Shown here: piece by piece, positions 1 to 9,600 of the stretch | Layout: every line of letters starts with the position of its first letter | Position numbering within the stretch: position 1 is the first letter of the stretch | Assembly (NCBI GenBank): GCA_011065065.1 | Contig: JAAKFL010000058.1 | Location: 1 to 10,012, forward strand | Source: Chlamydiota bacterium | GTDB lineage: Bacteria > Chlamydiota > Chlamydiia > Chlamydiales > SLFE01 | Direction: 5' to 3' | DNA: 10,012 nt | Position numbers and translations under genes: made by a program | Notes under the pieces: model-generated | The model's input: the letters and a program-made list of their open reading frames with translations, nothing else | The model's database searches: none | Told to the model about the DNA's origin: nothing

Positions 1-381
1 GTCGCGACCTTTGTGATGCTCTTTTTGATTCGCGATGTATTTTTTTACGGCATGGTAAGTTGATTGGTCGACAGAAAAAACACCATAACCAGACTGCCAG
101 GAAAATATCGAATATTCTCGGTTTTGAGACTTAATCCATTTTGAAGAATTAGATTTTATCAATTCCACGATTTTTGAAATAGTCATACTACGTGGCTGTT
201 CAATGAGTATATGAATGTGATCCTCTATTCCTCCAATGGCATGTACAAAGCATCCATGGTTCTGACATATTGAGGAGATGTAGCCATGTAATTTTTTCTC
301 AATGTTAGGAGAAATGAATAACCTTCTTCCTTTGGTGCTGAAGACAATGTGTAGATATACTTTTGAAAGAGATTGACCCAT
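1..381 (-). CDS. tnpA: IS200/IS605-type transposase TnpA, 3' end cut by window edge
   Basis: HUH single-tyrosine transposase (Y1_Tnp / Transposase_17 type), which cuts and joins single-stranded DNA at hairpin-marked element ends. Reading leftward from the ATG at 381-379 gives 127 residues without a stop, starting MGQSLSKVYLHIVFSTKGRR, a typical opening of one IS200-like subgroup. The metal-binding HUH motif is HIH at residues 55-57 (DHIHIL). The likely nucleophile is Tyr115 in KKYIANQ, with Gln119 four residues on, as in IS608 TnpA. SWQSGYGVFSV (94-104) is also typical. Family members are about 140-150 residues, so roughly 15-25 residues lie outside the window. The frame stays open upstream of 381, but the ATG matches the usual family N-terminus; no strong Shine-Dalgarno precedes it. 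All catalytic residues are intact, so the gene may be active. No TnpB or IscB partner is visible. Confidence 0.9.
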   Translation of the reverse strand, partial: MGQSLSKVYLHIVFSTKGRRLFISPNIEKKLHGYISSICQNHGCFVHAIGGIEDHIHILIEQPRSMTISKIVELIKSNSSKWIKSQNREYSIFSWQSGYGVFSVDQSTYHAVKKYIANQKEHHKGRD

Positions 382-466
382 AATATTACCGTTGGTGTTA
401 AACGTATGTGCAATCGTAACGAAATATATGGATTGATTTCCAGATAAACTTTCTTGTAGAAGTGTC

Positions 467-479
467 GCCCTTTCAGGGC
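467..479. repeat. Small hairpin GCCCT-TTC-AGGGC
   Basis: Perfect 5-bp inverted repeat with a 3-base loop, followed by a G-rich stretch (ctgtcggtggggg, 481-493). It lies 86 bases upstream of the transposase start. I recall this core (cgccctttcagggct) recurring beside IS200-like transposase genes in several bacterial phyla, which suggests a recognition or end structure of the element rather than host sequence. No T-run follows on either strand, so it is not an intrinsic terminator. Confidence 0.7.
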
Positions 480-499
480 TCTGTCGGTGGGGGTAGATC

Positions 500-540
500 T
501 TGATCCTAGGCCTCCGCTTCGCTACAGCCTAGGCTATCAA
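500..540. repeat. Large hairpin, 12-bp stem with CCTAGGC/GCCTAGG core
   Basis: TTGAT (500-504) pairs with ATCAA (536-540), and CCTAGGC (505-511) pairs with GCCTAGG (527-533). Only a 2-base bulge (ct, 534-535) interrupts the stem. The 15-base loop can itself fold as a tiny GC-TTC-GC hairpin (517-518 with 521-522 plus flanks). A long imperfect hairpin upstream of an IS200-like gene fits the subterminal structures that TnpA binds. It is also the strongest RNA structure that transcripts leaving the giant gene would meet. Confidence 0.75.
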
Positions 541-546
541 ATGCCA

Positions 547-557
547 GGCCTCCGGCC
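547..557. repeat. Short GC-rich hairpin GGCC-TCC-GGCC
   Basis: A 4-bp perfect stem with a 3-base loop. The 9-mer AGGCCTCCG at 546-554 also occurs at 508-516 inside the large hairpin, so the two structures share sequence in direct orientation 38 bases apart. This suggests duplication inside the element end or a composite recognition region. Its function is not known from sequence. Confidence 0.55.
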
Positions 558-561
558 CTAG

Positions 562-588
562 TGCTCTGTGTGCTCTGTGATCTCTGTG
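562..588. repeat. Three tandem 9-bp units, TGCTCTGTG type
   Basis: Units are TGCTCTGTG (562-570), TGCTCTGTG (571-579) and ATCTCTGTG (580-588); the first two are identical and the third differs at two bases. The string continues as gtgat. I recall similar CTCTGTG or CACAGAG runs scattered in intergenic regions of many bacteria, often near IS200-like transposases, but cannot check this here. Units abut without spacers, so this is not a CRISPR array. Confidence 0.8.
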
Positions 589-663
589 GTGATTTTTTAT
601 ATCCGATTTGGAAAAAGATGTGTTAAATTGTAAGGGCAAGCCTGCGCACTCCAAAAAGTGAAT
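589..663. other. Gap just downstream of the giant gene; no clear terminator
   Basis: This stretch directly follows the giant gene's stop codon on the minus strand. The only local structure is a weak 4-bp hairpin, CACT (647-650) with AGTG (657-660), which is not followed by a T-run in the direction of transcription. A T-run at 593-598 has no adjacent stem. No open reading frame or RNA gene was recognised. Termination may be Rho-dependent or may use the hairpins at 467-557. Confidence 0.5.
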
Positions 664-3600
664 TTATCCTCTGGAACTTCCTTCACCAGCCCGCACCTGT
701 TCGAAAACGCAATGCAACATGGAACCGGGATATTTTCGCTGCTTCTCCAGATCAAATGCTAAAATATTTTTCAGCAAATACTGCTCCATTTCGTCCGATC
801 CATACTCAGCTATCCAAGTGCGTAAATATTTCTGTTCATCAACCGTATAATCAAACAACAAGCCTTTGTAAAATTTGGTTTGTGTGATGAATTCAATGTA
901 TTTCGAATCAGATGTCACACTTTCAATAGAGTCCATATCCTGATTGGTATTCAAAACTCCTAACTGAGGATCAACGAGATAAACCTTGTGATAAGAAGGA
1001 GACAGCATTAAATTCTTGATCTCTTGAAATTCGTATCCATATTTATCATATGCCAATCCCAATGTACTCCATGCATTATTATAATACTTCTTAATGACTG
1101 CATTACTTTCGTCTTCAGAAAATGAACATTTTTTCTTAAATTCGTCTCTCACAAATCCTCTTATACCTTCCCTATGCTTAAATGCTCCATCAATTGAAGC
1201 ATCGAGATCCACAGCAAAAGGTTCCAATCCCTTTTCCTTCAAAATTTTGTTCAATATTTCGACATAAAATTCTAATTCATCACGAGCAATCTTCCTTAAG
1301 TCATGGCCTCCATGAATGAATGCTAGCTGTTTTTGTAAAAACTCCGCTTCATTTGCAGAAAGAAATGTAAAAACATACTCTCCTTTATCATTGACATAAC
1401 AAGCACATATCCCAACGGGTTTGCTTCCCCTTCCAAACGGAATCCCTAAATGATTCCATTTTTTATCCTCATCAAAATCAAATTTATGTTGTGCAAAATT
1501 CTTTGTCACACATATTCGACCCGAAAAGGGTGATTTTCCCTGAAAGGTAAGCATACTTTTTTGAAGATCTAAATATCTGTTGAGCTCCTGTTTAATTTTG
1601 AGATCATATTCAGATAATTGAAGAAAATCGCCAGATAAACGATCTGCTTCTGAAGTCGAAAATTCCATATCCTGATATTCTTGTGTCACATCCATTTCCA
1701 CTTGAGCTTCTTGTTCAACGGATTCTTCCACCTGAACCTCCATTTCAGTTGCAGCTTGAGGATCAACAACTTTATCTGGAAGAGTCTCTAAGTCGACAAG
1801 CTTTTCCATTTCATCTTCTAAAGAATCCGTATCAAAGAAAAAGAAGACTTCCGGTACCTCTAAAAGAAGATCATCTACTTTTTCTAATGTTTTCTTAATG
1901 TATTGTTCACAGAACAATTCTCGATCAATTTCTTTCTCAATACATCCAAAAGAGGCGAAGGGAAGATCTCCTTGCTTCCTCGAATAAAGCCCCTGACGAG
2001 TCAATGCCTCAACAAATTTTCTGATGATCTCTTCATCAAGATTAGGGTCGAGAAGAACATTTTCGATGGAGTGATCTAAAACCCAGTTGACCTTCTGCTT
2101 AAACGCTCTCAGATTATCACGCTCTTTTCGCACTCCTTGGTTTCTAGCGCACATGACCAAAACACTATCCAAATCGACATCCTTAAGAGTTTTTCTCAGA
2201 TCTTCAGGAATTGCAAAATCCACTGACTGTTTGTCATCCAATCCCCTCATCCTCCAAACCCCTTGTAAGAGATCTCGAGTGGTCACATTTTTCCCAATAG
2301 TTGTCAGCGCTTTGGCCGATGGATTTTGGACGACATCGGCTCCGGTGGTGATATTGTACAGTGTAAACCGCCGATCAGCATATTCCTCCCCTTCATACTT
2401 AGTATCCGATAAGAGAACCGGCGCTTTTTCTCCACGCCCCAAAAAAACACCACGACCATAAGTGCCCGGAGGATCATCCACATCGTTGAAATAGATCACT
2501 CCATCAAATTGATCGGAATCAAGTTGCTTGAGAATATTTTCTGCCACACTTTTGGCACTTTGCCCCCGGAACCAAGCTCCACAATCAATACATGCATGAT
2601 AGCCATCGAGATTTTTATAAAGATTCTCATCCGACAAAACTTCTACATGGGATTCGGAACGAGCCAAAATTTGCAGGGTCTTGCCATCAAGGGCCTTTTC
2701 AGGTCTCGGTTGTAGAGAGGAATGAAACGTCTCTTGATTCCATAGTGTCCCTGTAAATCCCATAACGGACTTGAACATACCTGCCAGATGTTGACTGTTA
2801 CTCGTTAACGATTCCTCTTTAACTTTCACTTCGGGCCAGGAGAATTTTTGGACAAAATCCATACGATTTTCGAGAGTCTTATTAAATTCATCTTTAATGG
2901 CCTCAATATCTCCGGCAGTGACATTAAACAGAGTCTTTCCAGAAATAGAGTAAATTTCAGTAAATTTTTTCGCGGCTTGGCTTTTTTGTAGCGGAGTCCC
3001 AGACTGGTATTCCAGAAACGCTTCTCCCTTTAATTCCTGGATAATCCGTTCGGCCTGCTGTTCTGTCACTCCACGCCTCAAGTAATAAAGCATCGAGTAA
3101 ATTAACGTTTCATAGGCGTTCCCAAACTCACTCCCTTCATTTGGCACGTTACTCCGGGCATAGGGGATGACAAGATTTTTGGGAGATTTCTTTGAAAGGC
3201 CAAAATGCTCATCACAGTTTTTGCTAAAGGCTAGAGGAATGAGATTATTGAGTATTTCGCGAGATAAGGCAATTTGGTCTCTGACATCAGATTCACGAAT
3301 CTCAGATGGAATCTCTGTGACTGAATCACCTCGGTTCATATACGCAATCACAGAAGGAGTCGCATCTAAACCATGCCTATTCAAAACCGTCTCAATCAAT
3401 TTCGGCTTGATTTCCGATTCATAAGTTTCGAGGTCAAAAACAGCATCAAGGTCACGATCGAGATTGAAAAAGTCGAGATATTCTTTGCTAGACATGACTT
3501 CGAAGAGAGAGGAAACCTCATCCAATGTTGACTCGTTTAAGGGAATTTCAAGAGGAGAAGCGAAGTTGACTTCTTTCGTACAATTCAAAATCATATCGGC

Positions 3601-6600
3601 CTCATCCAAAATCGCCGCCGCTTCATTTCTCATGAGATTGAGAATTTTTCTCAGGGTATCGACTTTTTCTTGAAGTTCACGATTGGCTTTAGTTCCCTTT
3701 TTCTCTTTCGAGAATTCAAGTAAAGTTTCTTTGAATTGCAGACGCAAACTATGAGCTGTAGTCGTTTTGAGCATGCAATAGCTACGATTTTCCTTAATCC
3801 GGTCAAATTTCACCAGAATGTCTTTCAGCTCGGAAAGTTCTGGACGCTTGCCTTCAGGTAAAATAATGGTTTCGATTTCTTGATGGAGAAATTCGCGTGA
3901 GAACTCCTGCATATCCGCAAGGTTTGTCTCAAAAAGCTCATCCGGAACTAGAATCATGGGAATACGTTTTCCATCACTCAAACTATACGCCAGTATGGGT
4001 AATATCACTTTGGATTTCCCACTTCCCATAAGCAGCTGCATGATCAGATTCTGAGCCACCTCATCCCCAGTGGCACACATCGCCCGAATGGTTTTGACTT
4101 GTTTCTTTCTCAATCGGAACCCCGAGTAATACTCAAAAACAAGAAGTGCACGATCGACATTGGGATCTTTGTAATGACGTTTTTCCTTGATCAGGTTGCT
4201 GAGGTTTTGCAACATGACCTCTCGCTTGATTTTTCCCGTTTCAGCATAGGCCTTAGATGCGGTTTTTTGAATATTGGCAAAATGATTCCATTCAGTTTTC
4301 ATGGTAAGATAGTTCACAATGTCGTCAGTCAGCTTCATCAGCTTCCTTTTATCAAGAGTGGGGTTTCCTTCCCTAATGACGCTTCCGTTGTTTTGGAGAT
4401 AGGCTATGATCAATTGATCAAGAGTCAACTCTTTCTGCCATCCCCCGACAATCCCCAGTTCTCTTTCACGAGCTTTTTGCGGATCTTCAGGCATTTGATT
4501 GGCAAAACAAAGAATTTGATTTTTAAGGTCCTCCATTTCTCCAGACATCTTATTCAGATAGTCCTGACACCATTCATCCAAATTCGAAAGATCATCATCT
4601 GAAAGCTGCACAATTTTAGAAGCATTGAGCTCAGCGTCATTCAATCTTACACTTTCACTTAATCGATTCATTTCATTTTGAACGACAGAAGTGTCTCTTG
4701 TATCTACAGCGAAAAGATCTTGAAGATGTTTTGAATGGACCTGATCATGATATTTTATTTCTGAAGTGAGTGAAATTCCAGACTTTTTAAGAGGTCCTGA
4801 TTTAGGAGAGGCTGTGACCAACTCGTGACTTGAAGATAATGGGATCGGTTTGATTTGTCGTTTTTTGAATACCGGACCCTCGAATTTAATGGGAGTTTCC
4901 TTCTTTTTAGCCTTGGCCCCTTTGGGGATTTCATCATTATGCTTCTGGCAAACGGCCTTTATAATTTGAGTATATTTAGGGACATGCTTTCCATTTTTTG
5001 CATCTTCATAATCTTTACTAAAAGTCTTAATGATATCGTCATCGAGTTCCGTTAATCCCACCATGAAATCGCGTACCTGTCTATAAGCGATAACATTCAT
5101 TAGACTTAATTTTAATCGAACTTTCTGACGAACTTTCGGATCTTCAGAGAGGACATCTTCCATTAATCTTTCAAAACCCTTAATCAAGCTATAATCTGTG
5201 CTGCAGTAATAAGGTTTACGGTATTTCGGTCTGGCAAACCTTGTTTTTTTATTCATTAATTGATCAAGATGACGATCTACCTTTTTGGGATCCATACGGA
5301 TCACAATTCTTTCTTCCTGATCAGAATCAGCTGATGGTGTTATTTTAGAGGGAAAGAGGTGAGGGTCCCCTTGTTTTAAAAAGGCATATCGTAATTGAGA
5401 CACTTCTCTGAGTAATTTTCCAGATTCTAGGACAAAATTGAGTAGTTCAGCTTCTTCCAATAATGTGAGTCTTGTATCTTTTGCATGATGGGCGACATCA
5501 TAGTACTTTTCGAGAAGAGATGAAATGGTTTTAGCATCAGGTTTTTTCTCATGAAAGCGGTTCTTTAAGGTCATCATACGCAATTGAATGGCGAGAGATT
5601 CAGGTGTAGGATCAGGACTTTTTTCAATCAACTTATCGATCCAAGAAAGAATCTCCATTTCACTTTTGGTAAATCCCTTTGGATTAGCTGAATAAATCTG
5701 TTGTAAAAAGTGAAATGCCTTTGCATAGTTTTTTTGAGCAAAATGTAAGTAGCCTAAATAAAGATTCTCTTCATTTGTTGTCCCAATGAGTTCTCCTTGC
5801 ATTTGATCAAATGTGAAAAATCGGGTGTCATCTCGATCAAATTTCAACTGATCCGCTCGCTTAAACGCACCTTTTTGACTGGCTATATCCAATTGACGAC
5901 GGGGAATAAGAAAACGTACCTGTTCATTCTGATTGATTCTCAGAAATCCTTTAAATGTCGGAAGCGAACGAGGACTTCTCTGTCGAGAGCTCACTTGAGC
6001 GGTATGATCGGAGCTCAATACCCACTTCCCTTCCAATGACTCTAGTCGGATTCCTAAACCAGGCAATTCAATTGACCTGTCCCCCCAAATCGTCACCCAT
6101 TTTTTGGGCTGTAAATTTTCTAGAGTCTTGTAAAGAGAGCTATCCATTTTAACCAATGGAGCTTCATGGTCATTTTCTCCAGGATGATAACGCACAAGGG
6201 TCATCACCTTTTCACCACCCTCTTCTTCCTGAATTCGTCCCACAGCGATACATTCACCTTTTTTATCCATCACAATCATTTGACCATGGGGTTCTCCTTC
6301 ATCCCAATGCATCCAAAAGTCGTGATCCTTGCAGAACTTTCTAAACTCTTTTAATTCAGAATCAAAGGGGTTAAATTTTGTGTACCATTCACCTCCGATC
6401 TTCTTTTTAACAATGAGCTCACTTGTCTCGTCGGAGACAAGAATTTGATAATCATATTCATCAGGTGAAGATTTTTCATGAGCACGAAATTCTAACATTC
6501 CAGGTTTAAGAGAATCGATGGCCACTTTTTCTCCTGAGAACATCAACTGGGTCTCAGGATCCTCAAATAGATGCTTCATCGTTGCATGAGACCTTAAGAA

Positions 6601-9600
6601 TTCAGGAAGAGGCCCGATGATCTTACCTTCTCGATAGATGGTCAGTGCCTCCATATCGATGGCGTAAGGACCACTTTCTTGTTGCAGCAATGGCCCCTTT
6701 CTCTCACATGGCCCCGTCACATCCTCAAAAAAATGTTTCATTAAATTTAAGCCCAATCGATTCTGATCATCCACTCCCCTTTCTTGAAAATTCTCAAAGA
6801 AACGGGCCATCACCTTTTGCATATCATCAATCATCATGAGTGGAGGATCTTTTTCGCGATTCAATTGAATATAGACATAAGACTTCGCTATTTTTTCAAA
6901 ATCATCTTCCTCTAGTACCCTCTTGTTAACAAAACTCCCAATATTGAGTGCATGAATTTGGCAAAGTAAATCTCGATCTTTCTCATCACATGAGACTAAG
7001 AGTTCATCACAAAGATCAGATACAGCACCTAACTTCCAGTCCACCCCAACCCTTTTTGACACTTGATTCATAAGTTTGATAATGAGAATCTGAGCGTCAA
7101 TATGACCAAAGTCACGGTGAATCTGGTAATTCTCTTCCAAAAATTTTGTAAGAAAATCTAGTCCCAAAGGACTGTCTCGGGCAAAATCTTCTAATTGATG
7201 ACCGCTTAAGAATATTGATGTGATAAATGCATAGTAGTCAGGATCATTAAAAAGCTCTGGTCTTTCTTTAAGATAAGACATCAAAGCTGGAATCGCACAG
7301 TTTGATCGAGAGGCAATATATCCCAATTCCTGTGTTTCTTTCTCGGATAGCGATCCTACTGCTCTTTGACAGACGGCATTGTTCACATCATTGGACCACA
7401 GGTCTTCAGAATAATGGCCTTTATTCAATACTTTCCAAATCGATTCTTGCTTGTCATTGATAATTGGAAATGGAGAAGGGATCATGGCATCCTCTCCATA
7501 CCACTCAGGCAACGAAAGACCTTTAACAATGACATCAAATCTAATCTCTTCACCATCTTCATCGTATTGAGCATCAGAAAACTCACCAACTCCCCAATCA
7601 GACCAATAATCCAAAGAATCGTCGGTATATTCCAGTCCAGGATTGCGATAAAAGAAGTTGTTGAGAAGAATATTTTGAAGCTGAGCTCGGAAGTAAACTG
7701 GGAGAAGATCATCTTGATGACTAAGGGCATGCGCAGCATGATCTCCTTCGGAATAATCCTCAAACTTATCCTCTGTAAATGTAGACTCCCACTGACGTTT
7801 GAATTCATCAGATTTAACAATGACCCCCAAACCTTCTTTAATACCCAACCGGGCATCTGGTTTGATGTCATCCAAACGATTGACCAATTTATTCCCCTTT
7901 AATCTGATGCAGCTTGTATCTCCAAAACCAAATACGTTTTTCCCACGTGAAACTTGTTTAAAATAGGACAATGACTTCTCAAGGTGATCCATCATCCGAT
8001 TGTTCCCACCCAGCATATAGGGATAATATTTCCAATTAAATCGAGACCCTGAAACATCAATCGAAGTGATGCCTACATTAAAGTCATTTAGGAGACAGTC
8101 TCCTTTTTTAATATGATCGTTCACATCAGGCCGCATATTGTATAGGGTTAAAGAGCCCATGGCACAAAGCGTTGTCGAAAGAGCTAGCTGATCGGGTGTT
8201 CCTCTTAGATATGGTGGCAACTTTGCCACACAATTAATATAAAGAAGTTGAAGCTCCTGAAATTTGATCATGATTTCATTAAATGCATTGGCGTCTGGAA
8301 TCCCTTTAAATAAGACTTCCCACTGGCTATCTTCATCAACCGTCGGAAGAGCTTCAACTGTGGACTCGATTAACGACATGGCTCCTCGGACATCACCCGC
8401 ATGGAGCAAATTATAGGTACGATTTGTTTCTAGTAGAAGGTTGAAGAAATCATCATAAGTCTTCGGGGTCGTTAAGATAGTAGATCTAGAAGATCCAATA
8501 CTGGGATTGGGATCATGTTCCTTTAAAGGGGAAACTGGGATTTTCTCTGACTCCACAACGTGGGGAATTTCAAGATCCTGACTATACCGTTTTCTGCGAA
8601 CTTGTTGAACTTTTATATATGGTTGAATGCGACTGGAGATGAGATCACGAGATTTTTCATACTCATCTTCTGAAATCACACCATTTCGATACTGTTTTTC
8701 CACAGAACGGGCAAAAGTTTCCGTGTTTCTTTGAAGTAACAGGACCTCTTCGTCAGTGAGTCTTCCTTCCTTCTCCCAATATTCACATCTGGCCACAAAA
8801 GCCGCCAAGCTATCATGTTTCATTTCATACATCAAATGCTTGTAGTCTCGTTTGTCAGCCATCTCTAGCATGAGCATTTTTATGATCACCTTCCAGCTGC
8901 AGGTACCAGAGCGTTGAGCCGTGATCAAATCCTCATCCTTCATCGAAATCTCTTCAATATCTCCTCCTAGCGCTGGAAGAATCCGTTCGTAAATATCTTT
9001 TGCGCTATGCTGATACAGATTATCATTTTTATCTTGTGAAAATTCCAACTCAAGAAGAGCTTTGTAGAAATCTGATGACGTGATGCGGTCCTCTGGGATA
9101 TTGGTTATCCGAATCATCGGACTGTACTTCCGTTTTCCGCCAATCAACTTACTTTTATGAAACCTAATTCCTCCTCCTGTATTCATGACGGTAAACTCGT
9201 ACTGACCCTTATTTTTCGAGACTAAATAAATCATGGCATGCCCTGAAGGAGTTCCGGACCAACCTCCATTGAGCATCAACTTTCCCCCCTCTTCTAAATT
9301 CTCAACCCTTTCAGCGATATCTTTAGCATGAACAGTAACTTCACGTCTTGCGTGAGAATCATACCTCCAAAGTTTAGGGGCACTGTGATCAAACCTTAAA
9401 TATTCCTCTAACAAAGCAAACAATTCGTCATGTTTTCCGGAAAGCTTCTTTTCAAGATAAGGCAAAAGGAATTTGATGTTGGAAGCCAGTTGACCACCTT
9501 CCAGCCCACTTGATTCAAGATATTTATCTCCATGAATGAACCCAAAAAGTTTATTGTTGATCTTGGTGAATTCCGGAACTGAATCTTCAAAAATGTGAGA

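Larger units (their letters stand above)
1..588 (-). mobile_element. Partial IS200/IS605-like element with hairpin-bearing upstream end
   Basis: The transposase gene plus the structured sequence upstream of its start (467-588) looks like the left-end side of an IS200-type element. These elements lack terminal inverted repeats and target duplications, and are recognised through subterminal hairpins on one strand. Here two or three hairpins lie 85-180 bases upstream of the tnpA start. The exact tip is not determinable from this copy alone: it could lie just beyond the large hairpin (about 541) or beyond the tandem repeats (about 588). The other end lies outside the window. The hairpins could instead be REP-like repeats mobilised by a related transposase. 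Confidence 0.55.

Noticed and set aside
225..413. Minus-strand 62-codon frame overlapping the transposase start
   Set aside because: It is in a different frame from the transposase, whose translation shows clear family motifs from 381 to the window edge; this frame has none.
562..588. CRISPR-like array
   Set aside because: Units of 9 bases abut directly, with no spacers and no cas genes nearby.
647..660. Intrinsic terminator of the giant gene
   Set aside because: A 4-bp stem with no following T-run in the direction of transcription is too weak to call.
4099..4602. Plus-strand open frame of 167 codons inside the giant gene
   Set aside because: It lies wholly opposite the giant gene in a region with conserved protein features, its translation resembles no family I recognise, and no convincing ribosome site was seen. 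It is a shadow frame.
7366..7902. Plus-strand open frame of 178 codons inside the giant gene
   Set aside because: Antisense to the giant gene, no recognisable motif, hydrophobic bias typical of reverse-frame translation; a minus-strand shadow frame also overlaps it at 7482-7871.
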